A DNA stretch of 56,333 bases from Lysobacterales bacterium (lineage in GTDB: Bacteria > Pseudomonadota > Gammaproteobacteria > Xanthomonadales > SZUA-38). Both the position numbers and the translations under genes were made by a program. Of the stretch, positions 28,556 to 36,183 are shown piece after piece (the first letter of the stretch is position 1; each line of letters opens with the position of its first letter). The DNA lies in the NCBI GenBank assembly GCA_030065125.1, contig JASJDM010000049.1:1-56333 (forward strand). The letters are read 5' to 3'. The notes below the pieces were generated by a model. That model made no database searches. It saw only the letters and a list, made by a program, of their open reading frames with translations, and was not told the origin of the DNA.

Positions 28556-30037
28556 ATGCGTATTTGGATAATCATATTGGCCGTGGCTGCCGCAGCGCCG
28601 CTGCAGGCCCAGACCGATCTCCGGTGGGTGAACCGGATTGGCTCGAACGGGTTTGACGGCGGCTTTGCGGTGGCCGTGGACTCGACTGATGCGATCTACG
28701 CGGGCGGACATTTCGTGGGGACCACGGACTTCGATCCCGGGCCCGGGGTGGCCGAGTTGACCGCGACCATCGAGGATCCATTCCTGGTGCGATACGACAG
28801 CGGCGGCGGTCTCATCTGGGCCAAGCACCTGGTGGGACGCGGGACGGTTACTGACATCGCTGTCGACAGTAACGATGACGTGCTGGTGGTTGGGGACTTT
28901 GTCGGCTCGCTGGTGGTGGACGCCATGCTGACTCTGACCGCTACGAACCAGAACCGGGACCTGTTTGTCATCAAGTTTGACAGCAGCGGTAATCGAATCT
29001 GGGGATTTGCCCTGGGCGGAGACGGCGTGGACGTCCCCCAGGACATTGCGCTGGATTCCACTGACGCCTTGATCCTCTCGGGGACCATTGGTGTCTCCGC
29101 CGACCTGGATCCGGGGATCGGCGTGTTCGAAGTGGAGGCCGATATCGACGAGGACTCCTTCGTTGCCAAGTACACCAGCAATGGCGACTTTGCCTGGGGT
29201 GAACTGTTCGAGCAGATGACACCCAGCGGTCTTTCTCAGTCCGATTCGGCCCGGGGCCTGGCGGTGGACGCCATGGATGCCGTGTTTGTGTCCGGGCTGT
29301 TTGAGGGGCAGGTGGATTTCGGCGGCACGGTGCTGGATGCGGGCGGAACCGATGCCTACATCGCCAAGCTGAATTCCGCCGGGGTGGTGCAGTGGGTGAT
29401 CGCCACGGAGAGCGCGGGCCTGAGGACGGAACACTTTTCTCTGGGTATCGACCAGGTGGGCAACCTCTATGCCGCCGGAATGTTTTTTGGCGAGCCGGAT
29501 TTCGACCCCGATCCGGTGGACCAGGCCCTGGCCAATTCCAACAGCACCCTGGACGTGTACCTGGTGAGCTATGACGCCACGGGAGATTTCCGCTGGGTCA
29601 GCCATCTGAGCACGCCCGGCACCTTGGAAGTGTTTGACCTGCTGGTCCGGGCAGACGGCAGCTCGACTGTCGCCGGCCAGTTTTCCGGCACCGCCGACTT
29701 TGATCCCGGGCCGGGTACCGAGCTGCGCACCGCGTCACCCAGTGATGCCTACTTTGCCCACTACGACAGCAGTGGTGCACTGATCAGCGCTCAGCACCTG
29801 GAGCGAATCTCCGGCGGCAGCTTTTTGACCAACGGCATTCAGTCGCTGGCCCCCGCCGCTGGCGGCCAAATGGTTGCGGTCGGCAGCTTCAGAACCAACG
29901 TGGACTTCGATCCGGGTCCCGGTGTCGTGAGCGTGCTGCCCACGGCCGGGAGCCCGGACGTATTTGTTGCGCGGTACGGGGATCCATTGCCTCCGGAAAT
30001 CTTCAAGGACGGTTTCGAGCAGCCGCAGATTCGATAG
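28556..30037 (+). CDS. Secreted beta-propeller-like repeat protein with C-terminal GFE motif
   Basis: About 493 residues from the ATG at 28556 (MRIWIIILAVAAAAPLQA signal peptide, AAGGA-type RBS 7 bases upstream). An ATG at 28541 is an alternative. Repeats of the form D-x-x-D-x-I/V-Y/L-x-x-G-x-F...DFDPGPG recur about every 45-60 residues (TTDFDPGPG, SADLDPGIG, EPDFDPDPV, TADFDPGPG, NVDFDPGPG). This matches the SBBP/NHL-like propeller proteins, with acidic DxDPG turns that might bind calcium. The protein ends PPEIFKDGFEQPQIR, the shared motif. No enzymatic residues are evident. It lies after the second ECF gene. Confidence 0.78.
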   Translation: MRIWIIILAVAAAAPLQAQTDLRWVNRIGSNGFDGGFAVAVDSTDAIYAGGHFVGTTDFDPGPGVAELTATIEDPFLVRYDSGGGLIWAKHLVGRGTVTDIAVDSNDDVLVVGDFVGSLVVDAMLTLTATNQNRDLFVIKFDSSGNRIWGFALGGDGVDVPQDIALDSTDALILSGTIGVSADLDPGIGVFEVEADIDEDSFVAKYTSNGDFAWGELFEQMTPSGLSQSDSARGLAVDAMDAVFVSGLFEGQVDFGGTVLDAGGTDAYIAKLNSAGVVQWVIATESAGLRTEHFSLGIDQVGNLYAAGMFFGEPDFDPDPVDQALANSNSTLDVYLVSYDATGDFRWVSHLSTPGTLEVFDLLVRADGSSTVAGQFSGTADFDPGPGTELRTASPSDAYFAHYDSSGALISAQHLERISGGSFLTNGIQSLAPAAGGQMVAVGSFRTNVDFDPGPGVVSVLPTAGSPDVFVARYGDPLPPEIFKDGFEQPQIR

Positions 30038-30040
30038 GCC

Positions 30041-30077
30041 CTGATCCGGGGGCGGCTGCTCCCCGGAAGCAGATCAG
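30041..30077. terminator. Bidirectional hairpin between convergent genes
   Basis: TCCGGGG (30045-30051) pairs with CCCCGGA (30061-30067) across the loop GCGGCTGCT. CTGATC (30041-30046) and GATCAG (30072-30077) can extend it. It sits exactly between the stop of the propeller-like gene and the stop of the convergent oxidoreductase gene, as expected for a shared terminator. No strong T-run is present. Confidence 0.55.
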
Positions 30078-30700
30078 ACCGCAACTTCCTGGGGTACGGG
30101 TTCCACCTTGACGATTTTCCGGCGGGCTGCCTTGGCACCCAGCTTGTGCGCCTGGGCCAGCCACCTCTGAATTTTTTCCTCGTCTGCCAGCTTGACCGAC
30201 CCAAACTGCACTGCGTTGTGGGTCTTGATACCGCAGAAGCCCAGAATCTGGTTTTTCAGAATCCTCCGGGCCGCTCGGCGGTAAAGCAGTGTATCGATGA
30301 TGGGCGGCGTGTCCGCGGTGATGATGGCATCAGCGGTCTTGCCCAGCAGCAGCTTGTCCCAGGCGACGCCGCGGGCGTGGTACTTGTAGGCAAATCCGGG
30401 CGTCAGGGCGCGGTCGAACAGCGCCTTGGTCTTGGCCGGCATGGTGCCCCACCAGCAGGGGTGGACCAGCATCAGGTGGTCGGACCAGTTGACGGCGTCC
30501 TGCCAGGCCAGGATATCGGGCTCCGCCGCCGGCATATCGCCGTAGCTCTCGAACGACATTTCAAAATTCATATCGCCCAGGTCCATGCGGCGCACTTGCG
30601 CACCCGCATCGATTGCGCCCCGCTGATAGGCATCCGCAATGGCGCCGCTCAGGCTGTCGACTTTGGGGTGGCCGGAAAAAACGAAGATGTTTTTGGTCAT
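30074..30700 (-). CDS. NAD(P)H-dependent flavodoxin-fold oxidoreductase (quinone-reductase type)
   Basis: 208 residues from the ATG at 30700 (MTKNIFVFSGHPKVDSLSG), which has AGGAG upstream. FSGHPKVDSLSG is the FMN/FAD-binding loop of the NQO/KefF/MdaB-type family, and MLVHPCWWGTMPAKTKALFDR is its second hallmark. It is cytosolic and presumably performs two-electron reduction of quinones or related electrophiles. Three tandem TTGACA-N3-TGTCAA-like operators lie 18-74 bp upstream of the start, so it is probably repressor-controlled and inducible by its substrates. No repressor gene is adjacent. The cofactor and substrate are inferred from the family. Confidence 0.88.
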   Translation of the reverse strand: MTKNIFVFSGHPKVDSLSGAIADAYQRGAIDAGAQVRRMDLGDMNFEMSFESYGDMPAAEPDILAWQDAVNWSDHLMLVHPCWWGTMPAKTKALFDRALTPGFAYKYHARGVAWDKLLLGKTADAIITADTPPIIDTLLYRRAARRILKNQILGFCGIKTHNAVQFGSVKLADEEKIQRWLAQAHKLGAKAARRKIVKVEPVPQEVAV

Positions 30701-30717
30701 GGTTGGCTCCTGTTGGC

Positions 30718-30774
30718 TTGACATTTTGTCAATTGACATGGTGTAAAGTTACCTGGCAATTGACACAGTGTCAA
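30718..30774 (-). promoter_or_regulatory. Three tandem TTGACA-N3-TGTCAA operators
   Basis: Site 1 is 30718-30732 (TTGACATTTTGTCAA), site 2 is 30733-30747 (TTGACATGGTGTAAA, one mismatch in the right arm) and site 3 is 30760-30774 (TTGACACAGTGTCAA, a perfect palindrome about its centre). Sites 1 and 2 abut, with centres 15 bp apart; site 3 is 27 bp further. They occupy the promoter region of the oxidoreductase at 30700. The form is that of TetR- or MarR-family operators, and the TTGACA half could double as a -35 box. Confidence 0.7.
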
Positions 30775-30809
30775 GCATATTGTTCTGCGCGCAGACGGCG
30801 CACCCTTTT

Positions 30810-31217
30810 GACGTCATCTTCCCCCAGCCGACATCCTCCCCAAGCCGTCGTCCTTCCCCGGCCGTCATCCTCCCGCATCCGCCGTCCTCTCCCGGCCGAC
30901 ATCCTTCCCCAGCCGTTGTCTTTCCCCGGCCGTCGTTGTTCCCCGGCCGTCATCCTCCCGCAACCGCCGTCCTCTCCCGGCCGACATCCTCGCCCAGCCG
31001 TCGTCCTTCCCCGGCCGTCGACCTTCCCCGGCCGTCATCCTCCCGCAGCCGCCGTCCCCTCCCGGCCGACATCCTCGCCCAGCCGTCGTCCTTGCCCAGC
31101 CGTTGTCCTCCCCCAGCCGTCGTCCTTCCCCAGCCGCGGTCCTCCCCCAGCCGTCATCCTCGCCCAGCCGTCGTCCTTCCCCGACCGTCTTCCTCCCGCA
31201 GCCGCGGTCCTCCCCCC
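30810..31217. repeat. 17-bp minisatellite, 24 units in perfect phase
   Basis: Units such as GCCGTCATCCTCCCGCA and GCCGTCGTCCTTCCCCG follow one another with a strict 17-bp period. Counting from 30810, the 24th unit begins at 31201. A higher-order period of five units (85 bp) is visible at least three times (unit types A-E). The plus strand is almost purine-free apart from G and a few A. Because 17 is not a multiple of three, all frames stay open and give Pro/Ser/Arg-rich or Gly-rich translations that should not be called genes. Confidence 0.9.
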
Positions 31218-31218
31218 G

Positions 31219-31503
31219 ACGTCATCCTGAACTTGATTCAGGATCCATCTGAAATTCCGGGGCCGCTCTCTCTGAACGGTGCAGTGGGGTGAACCGGAGT
31301 CATCGTCTTTCACCGCAGGATCCATCTGAGAGGTGGGTCAACAAATCTTCGGTCCCGGCAGTGGTTTGATCGGGGGGCTTCGGTCCAGCACGTCGGCTGC
31401 GGGGAAGGGTCACTGACGATGGCTTTGTCGCGGTGGAGTGCAGGCGTCGGCTAAGGCGGCTTCGGAACCTCAGATGGATCCTGAATCAAGTTCAGGATGA
31501 CGT
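31219..31503. repeat. Element bounded by 34-bp inverted repeats (MITE-like)
   Basis: The left arm 31219-31252 starts ACGTCATCCTGAACTTGATT and the right arm 31470-31503 is its exact reverse complement over 34 nt. Each arm holds an inner palindrome TCCTGAA-CTTGA-TTCAGGA. A partial third copy (AGGATCCATCTGAGAG) lies at 31317-31332. The 217-bp interior has no coding frame I would accept. The left arm follows the 17-bp minisatellite directly and shares its GACGTCATC start, so the two repeats may be historically linked. Between the arms and the LOG gene (31580) there is only about 75 bp of ordinary intergenic sequence. Confidence 0.8.
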
Positions 31504-31579
31504 TATTAGGATGCGCCCTCTGGGCGCAGGTCGTTGGAGTATCAGCTACCATTAGCACTGGTGTTTTCAGGGGGTCCCC

Positions 31580-32173
31580 ATGGTCAACAAAGTCTGCGTC
31601 TATTGCGCCTCCAGCGATCAGGCCCATCCGGACTACTACGCCGCGGCCCGGCGGCTGGGTGAGCTGCTGGCTGAGGACGGCATTGAGCTGGTGTATGGAG
31701 GCGGTGCGCGGGGGTCCATGGGGGCGGTTGCCAATGGAGCCCTTTCGCGGGGCGGCCGTGTCACCGGCATCCTGCCTAAATTCATGGACGACCTGGAGTG
31801 GGGCCATCCGTCCATTACTGACCTGCAGCTGGTGGAGGACATGCACGAGCGCAAGCACCAGATGCTCACCCAGTCCGAAGCGGTGGTGGCGCTGCCGGGC
31901 GGCGCGGGAACCTTCGAGGAGCTGTTTGAAGCCATCAGCTTCAAGAAGCTGGCCCTGTTCCTGGGCCCAATCATCCTGCTCAATACCCGGGGATTTTATG
32001 ACCCCTGCGCGGCGCTGCTGGAAAAATCCGTGACTGAGCGTTTCATGGGGGATGTGCACAACGACATCTGGACCATGGTGGATACCCCGGAGGACGTGAT
32101 TCCGGCTATCCACGCCTCGCCCACCTGGACCGAGAGCCACCGCGAGCACGCGGTGGTGAAGCCGGATGAGTAA
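31580..32173 (+). CDS. LOG-family (TIGR00730) Rossmann-fold protein
   Basis: 197 residues, the normal length. The family hallmarks are present: VCVYCASSDQ near the N-terminus, LVYGGGARGSMGAVANGA, the catalytic region MHERKHQMLTQSEAVVALPGGAGTFEELFE with PGG-x-GT-x-x-E, and ILLNTRGFYD. Members release nucleobase from (cytokinin) nucleoside 5'-monophosphates (phosphoribohydrolase). In bacteria the physiological substrate is often unclear. AGGGGG precedes the ATG at 31580. It overlaps the next gene by 8 bp. Confidence 0.93.
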   Translation: MVNKVCVYCASSDQAHPDYYAAARRLGELLAEDGIELVYGGGARGSMGAVANGALSRGGRVTGILPKFMDDLEWGHPSITDLQLVEDMHERKHQMLTQSEAVVALPGGAGTFEELFEAISFKKLALFLGPIILLNTRGFYDPCAALLEKSVTERFMGDVHNDIWTMVDTPEDVIPAIHASPTWTESHREHAVVKPDE

Positions 32174-33014
32174 CAGCCGACCAAGGTTCCTGCTGGGGGC
32201 GGTTGGCGTACTGCTGGCTGTGCTGGCGTGGCTGCCCTGGCTGGATCACTCCGCTGACGGCCACTACGAAGCGGCATTTCAGCGTGCCCTGATCACCTTC
32301 GGCCTGGCCCGGGCACTCAACGGCGTGGTGTCGGTGGTGCAGGGCACGGAGTTTTCCGTGCACCCCGCCGGGGTGGGGCTGACCCTGGCCCCGGGAGAGG
32401 TTGTCGACCCCATCAACGATCTGATCGAGCGGTTTTCCTGGCTGATGCTGGCCAGTACCACTTCCCTGGGGATGCAGAAGATCCTGATGGACATCAGTGC
32501 CTGGTGGGGTATTTCCCTGATTCTCACCCTGGCGGTACTGCTCTACCTGAGGTTTACCGCAGCCGGCGCACCCTCACCCGCCTGGCAGGCGGCCGCGGGA
32601 CGGTTTCTGCTGCTGGCGCTGTTTCTACGATTTGCGATGCCCCTGATGGTGGTGATGAACCACGCGGTCTATCAGGTGTTCATGGATGAGGATTACCAGC
32701 AGTCCACTCAGATGATCGAAAAGACCACGGAAGAGATCGAAGGCATGACCCGGGAGGAAACCGAGCCCGCCGAAGACGAAGGCCTGCTGGACTCCATAAG
32801 CGACTGGTTCTCTGAAACGGCGGACGCGCTGGACGTCAGGGAACGCATGGCGGAGTACAGCGACAAGCTGGCTGCCGCCACCGAGCACCTGCTCAAACTG
32901 GCGGCGGTGTTTCTGATGCAGACCGTGGTGTTTCCGCTGCTGTTCCTGTGGCTGCTGCTGGCAGGCGTTCGCAACCTGTCTGGTTTGCTGATGCCTCACC
33001 GCGGCAACACATGA
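32166..33014 (+). CDS. Membrane protein of unknown function
   Basis: 282 residues. An N-terminal hydrophobic segment (FLLGAVGVLLAVLAWLPWL) acts as anchor or signal. The middle part (HYEAAFQRALITFGLARALNGVVSVVQGTEFSVHPAGVGLTLAPGEVVDPINDLIERFSW) is amphipathic. Further TM helices follow (ISLILTLAVLLYLRF; FLLLALFLRFAMPLMVVMNHAVY). A charged coiled-coil-like section (MIEKTTEEIEGMTREETE) and a final TM helix (LKLAAVFLMQTVVFPLLFLWLLL) end it. I do not recognise the family. Translational overlap with the LOG gene suggests joint expression. Confidence 0.75.
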   Translation: MSNSRPRFLLGAVGVLLAVLAWLPWLDHSADGHYEAAFQRALITFGLARALNGVVSVVQGTEFSVHPAGVGLTLAPGEVVDPINDLIERFSWLMLASTTSLGMQKILMDISAWWGISLILTLAVLLYLRFTAAGAPSPAWQAAAGRFLLLALFLRFAMPLMVVMNHAVYQVFMDEDYQQSTQMIEKTTEEIEGMTREETEPAEDEGLLDSISDWFSETADALDVRERMAEYSDKLAAATEHLLKLAAVFLMQTVVFPLLFLWLLLAGVRNLSGLLMPHRGNT

Positions 33015-33064
33015 GTCCGGTTGAGTGCAATAATCCAGGGGCAATAAAGGCAAAGGAGGACATC

Positions 33065-33547
33065 ATGAGCTGGCTGTGGCTTTCACTACTGCCTCTGCTG
33101 CTCTCGTCGGAAGCCGACGCCGACGTGCGCGAGCAGGCGCGCTGCGCTGAAATTGCCTTCTCAAACAGCGCCGAACGGCGGGACCTGGCCGCATTCAAAA
33201 GCTTTCTGGACCCCGATGCCCGGTTCGTGGCCGGACAGATCTCTCGCGGTCCGGATGAGGTGGCAGCCGGCTGGGCACCGTTTTTTGCCGAGGGCGGCCC
33301 CAGCATCCGCTGGCGCCCCGCCGTGGTGGAAGTCACCCGGGACGGCCGCATGGCGCTGATCCGCGGACCCTACCGTGTCACCACCGGCAGCCCTGACAAC
33401 CCGGAGGTCTGGGGTCACTTCATTTCAACCTGGCGCTTGAACGGGGAGCGCTGGCAGGTGTTGTTCGATTCCGGTGGGGACAACGGTATGACGCCCACCG
33501 AGGAAGAACGGGCACTGTTGGAAATGCCCGATGGGTGCCCGCCATGA
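33065..33547 (+). CDS. Exported NTF2-like protein (DUF4440/SnoaL-like)
   Basis: 160 residues from the ATG at 33065, which has an excellent AAAGGAGG upstream. MSWLWLSLLPLLLSSEADA is a signal peptide. The mature part (EIAFSNSAERRDLAAFKSFLDPDARFVAG, SIRWRPAVVEVTRDGRMALIRGPYRV, FISTWRLNGERWQVLFDSGG) has the layout of the NTF2-like/DUF4440 cone fold, which binds small ligands or has been recruited as an enzyme. No catalytic residues are evident. Its stop overlaps the next start by 4 bp (ATGA). Confidence 0.82.
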   Translation: MSWLWLSLLPLLLSSEADADVREQARCAEIAFSNSAERRDLAAFKSFLDPDARFVAGQISRGPDEVAAGWAPFFAEGGPSIRWRPAVVEVTRDGRMALIRGPYRVTTGSPDNPEVWGHFISTWRLNGERWQVLFDSGGDNGMTPTEEERALLEMPDGCPP

Positions 33548-33990
33548 GTGCCTGGCACCTGGCCCAGGTCAACGTGGCGCGGATGCGATATCAGCTGGAA
33601 GATCCGTTGATGGCAGGGTTTACCGATAGGCTGGATGAGATCAACAGCCTGGCCGAATCCAGTCCGGGATTCGTCTGGCGCTTCCAGGACGAGTCCGGCA
33701 ACGCCACCGACACTCAGCTGTTCAGCGATCCGGATATCCTGTTCAACATGTCGGTGTGGGAGTCGGTGGAAGCCTTGAAGGACTTCACCTACCGGTCTGA
33801 TCACCTGCAGCTGGTCAGGAATCGAAAGGACTGGTTCTTCCCCAACCAGGGGCCCATTATGGCCCTGTGGTGGGTGCCCGCCGGACACATTCCGGCGCCG
33901 GACGAGGGCCTGGAACGGCTGGAGCTGATCCGCAGGGAGGGTCCGGGCCCCAGAGCTTTCATGTTCAGCCGGGTGTTCGACCCGGAATAG
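33544..33990 (+). CDS. DUF3291-domain protein
   Basis: 148 residues from the ATG at 33544 (MSAWHLAQVNVARMRYQLEDPLM). LAQ-x-N-[IV]-[AG]-R, FTDRLDEINSLAESSPGFVWRFQDE, NMSVWESVEALKDFTYRSDHLQLVRNRKDWF and MALWWVPAGHIPAPDEGLERL are the conserved blocks of DUF3291, a ferredoxin-like (dimeric alpha/beta-barrel) fold related to antibiotic-monooxygenase-type proteins. Biochemical role is unknown. It is translationally coupled to the NTF2-like gene. The convergent small membrane gene ends 12 bp further on. Confidence 0.88.
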   Translation: MSAWHLAQVNVARMRYQLEDPLMAGFTDRLDEINSLAESSPGFVWRFQDESGNATDTQLFSDPDILFNMSVWESVEALKDFTYRSDHLQLVRNRKDWFFPNQGPIMALWWVPAGHIPAPDEGLERLELIRREGPGPRAFMFSRVFDPE

Positions 33991-34002
33991 GGTCCTGCCA
34001 GA

Positions 34003-34254
34003 TCAGGCCTTGGGCGATCGCCGAAACCGGATGAAGCAGAACAGCGCCGAGGCAAACAGCCCCCAGCGCAGCCCGTCCAGCCACAGGTGGTCCGGCATCT
34101 GCTCCAGTCTCAGGGACAACACCAGGTAGACGAAAGACACCAGCAGGGTGGCCATCATCCAGCGGCCGCGGTCTTTCAGGGTGTAGTGCAGGGCCAGGCA
34201 GATTACGCCGGCACAGACCAGCCCCACCAGGGCGTGCTCCCAGCTGGGCATCAT
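34003..34254 (-). CDS. Small membrane protein of unknown function
   Basis: 83 residues from the ATG at 34254, which overlaps the TGA of the SGNH hydrolase gene (ATGA). Three hydrophobic stretches (HALVGLVCAGVICLALHYTL, MMATLLVSFVYLVLSL, WGLFASALFCFIRF) and a basic C-terminus suggest three membrane helices. I know no family for it. The coupling to the hydrolase indicates co-expression only. Confidence 0.7.
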   Translation of the reverse strand: MMPSWEHALVGLVCAGVICLALHYTLKDRGRWMMATLLVSFVYLVLSLRLEQMPDHLWLDGLRWGLFASALFCFIRFRRSPKA

Positions 34255-34985
34255 GGACAAGCCAGTGACTGCAGACGCCGGGCTACCGAGTCGGCGATCT
34301 GTGCCACCCAGCGGCGATACAGCTCGGCGGATGGGTGCAGGCCGTCTTCCGCCACCAGGCTCGGATCATTGGTCATGTCCAGCGTAGACGGGGTAATGTC
34401 CAGCCAGTCGACGCCCCTGGCCCGGGTTTCCTCCGCCATGGCCCTGTTGAATGCGCGCATGCCGGCGGCCTCGGCCGCGAGGTCCCTGTCCGTGGTGCGG
34501 GCAAAGGGGCTGGCGCTCCAGTCAGGAATGGACAGGACCAGTACCCGCCGAACGTCACCATCCGCCAGGCCGATAGCGCGGCTGAGCAGGTCCCGGTACT
34601 GTCCGCGATACTCCTCCACGGACCGCCCCCGAAACTGGTTGTTCACCCCCACGGACAGGGAGACCAGGTCGTAGCAGCCGCCCAGTTCCGCCTGGTCCAT
34701 GGCGGCGGCCAGCTCGTCGGTGGTCCAGCCGGTACGGGCGATGATGCGTACGGGGTCGAACCGAAATCCCGCCGACCCAAGCGCAGCGGCCAGCTGTCGC
34801 GGCCAGGCGCCCTCGGGCGGCACCGCCTCACCGATGGTGTAGGAATCTCCCAGTGCCAGGAATCGCAGCGCCCCGGTTTTCTGATCGCCGGATCCCCGAG
34901 ACGCCGTGGGGGCGGGCTGGCAGGCCATCAGCAGCAGGCTAAGAAGCGTAATCGGCCAGCAGCGAGTCAATCCGGGACAGCGCAT
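34251..34985 (-). CDS. SGNH/GDSL-type hydrolase lipoprotein
   Basis: 244 residues. The signal peptide ends in the lipobox LLMAC (Cys22), so the enzyme is lipid-anchored. Block I is LALGDSYTIG with the nucleophilic Ser, a block-III-like sequence is VGVNNQFRGRS with Asn, and block V is DGLHPSAELY with the Asp-x-x-His pair. All catalytic elements are therefore present. It probably cleaves an ester on a lipid, carbohydrate or peptidoglycan-linked acetyl group; the substrate is unknown. The ATG lies 47 bp inside the end of the aminotransferase gene, a longer overlap than usual. Confidence 0.88.
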   Translation of the reverse strand: MRCPGLTRCWPITLLSLLLMACQPAPTASRGSGDQKTGALRFLALGDSYTIGEAVPPEGAWPRQLAAALGSAGFRFDPVRIIARTGWTTDELAAAMDQAELGGCYDLVSLSVGVNNQFRGRSVEEYRGQYRDLLSRAIGLADGDVRRVLVLSIPDWSASPFARTTDRDLAAEAAGMRAFNRAMAEETRARGVDWLDITPSTLDMTNDPSLVAEDGLHPSAELYRRWVAQIADSVARRLQSLACP

Positions 34986-36150
34986 CGGACAGCATGTCGT
35001 GGTCGGGGAGGATGGTCATTCGAAAGTGATTGGTGCCCGGAAAATGGAAGCTGCTGCCCGGCACCAGCAGAACGTGTTTCTGTTCCAGCAGATCCAGGGC
35101 GAACCTGTGGTCATCGACTTCTTCCAGGTTGATGGACGGAAAGGCGTAAAGTGCACCGTCGGGTTGGACCATGGACAGGTAGGGGCTTTTCTCCACCGCT
35201 TCGATGGTCAGCCGGCGGCTCTCGTGCAGCCGACCGCCAGGGTCGGTCAGGCCGCGAATGCTCTGGTGGCCGCCCAGGGCGGTCTGCACCGCCCACTGGC
35301 CGGGTACGTTGCTGCAGAGCCGCAGGGAGGCCAGCAGTTCCACCGCGATCAGGTAGTCCTCGGCGCCCCGGCGTTCACCGCTGAACGCCACCCAGCCCAC
35401 CCGGTATCCGCAGGCGCGGTAGACCTTGGACAGGCCGCTGAAGGTGGCGCACACCGTGTCCTGCACCAGGGTGGCCATGGGTATGAAATCGGCATCGTCG
35501 TAAAGGATCTGGTCGTAGATCTCGTCACTGAACACCATCAGCTGGTGCTGGTGTGCCAGCTCGGCGATGGCCTCCAGGGTTTCCCGGGAATATACCGCCC
35601 CGGTGGGGTTGTTGGGATTGATGACAACAATCGCCCGGGTGCGGTCCGTGATCAGCTCCTTGATGCCCTCCAGGTCGGGTTCAAACCCGGCCGACTCGGG
35701 GCAGGGATAATGCACGGCGGTGCCGCCGTTGAGCACCACCGCGGCCGTCCACAGGGGGTAGTCCGGCGACGGGATCAGCACTTCATCGCCGGGATTGAGC
35801 ATGGCCCGCAGGCACAGGTCGATAAGCTCGCTGACACCGTTGCCCATCATGACGTCGTCCACGGTGACACCCATTACGCCACGGTCCTGCTGCTGCATGA
35901 CGACGGCTTCCCGGGCCGGGAATACCCCTTTTTGGTGACAGTACGCCTCGCTCTGGTGGAGGTTCTCGATCATCGCCAGGCGCATGGTTTCCGGGGTGCG
36001 AAAGCCAAAGCGACCGGGGTTGCCGATGTTGAGATGGATGATCTCGTATCCCTGGCGCTCCAGTTCGTGGGCGCGGCGGGACAGGGTGCCGCGAATTTCG
36101 TAGCGGACGTCGGCCAGCTGATCGCTGGTTTTGATGGTAGGGATGCTCAC
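34939..36150 (-). CDS. PLP-dependent class I/II aminotransferase (AlaA/AlaT-like)
   Basis: 403 residues from the GTG at 36150 (VSIPTIKTSDQLADVRYEIRG), which has AGGA upstream. A TTG at 36177 would add nine residues. The N-terminus TLSRRAHELERQGYEIIHLNIGNPGRFGF matches alanine/glutamate-pyruvate aminotransferases. VINPNNPTGAVYSRETL carries the conserved Asn, LMVFSDEIYDQILYD the Asp and Tyr that contact PLP, and FSGLSKVYRACGYRVGW the Schiff-base Lys and phosphate-binding Arg. It is cytosolic; the preferred amino acid is not certain from sequence. The SGNH gene begins inside its 3' end. Confidence 0.9.
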   Translation of the reverse strand: MSIPTIKTSDQLADVRYEIRGTLSRRAHELERQGYEIIHLNIGNPGRFGFRTPETMRLAMIENLHQSEAYCHQKGVFPAREAVVMQQQDRGVMGVTVDDVMMGNGVSELIDLCLRAMLNPGDEVLIPSPDYPLWTAAVVLNGGTAVHYPCPESAGFEPDLEGIKELITDRTRAIVVINPNNPTGAVYSRETLEAIAELAHQHQLMVFSDEIYDQILYDDADFIPMATLVQDTVCATFSGLSKVYRACGYRVGWVAFSGERRGAEDYLIAVELLASLRLCSNVPGQWAVQTALGGHQSIRGLTDPGGRLHESRRLTIEAVEKSPYLSMVQPDGALYAFPSINLEEVDDHRFALDLLEQKHVLLVPGSSFHFPGTNHFRMTILPDHDMLSDALSRIDSLLADYAS

Positions 36151-36183
36151 ATCGGGGTCCTGCAGTGAAGAGTGCAATGGAGA

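Noticed and set aside
30810..31217. CRISPR array
   Set aside because: Units are contiguous 17-mers without spacers and there are no cas genes.
30613..31292. Pro/Ser/Arg-rich frames across the minisatellite, suggesting a repetitive protein
   Set aside because: A 17-bp unit cannot keep one frame, and all frames are open because the DNA lacks stop triplets. No RBS or start is supported.
34906..36168. 420-codon plus-strand frame across the aminotransferase
   Set aside because: Antisense to clear PLP-enzyme motifs.
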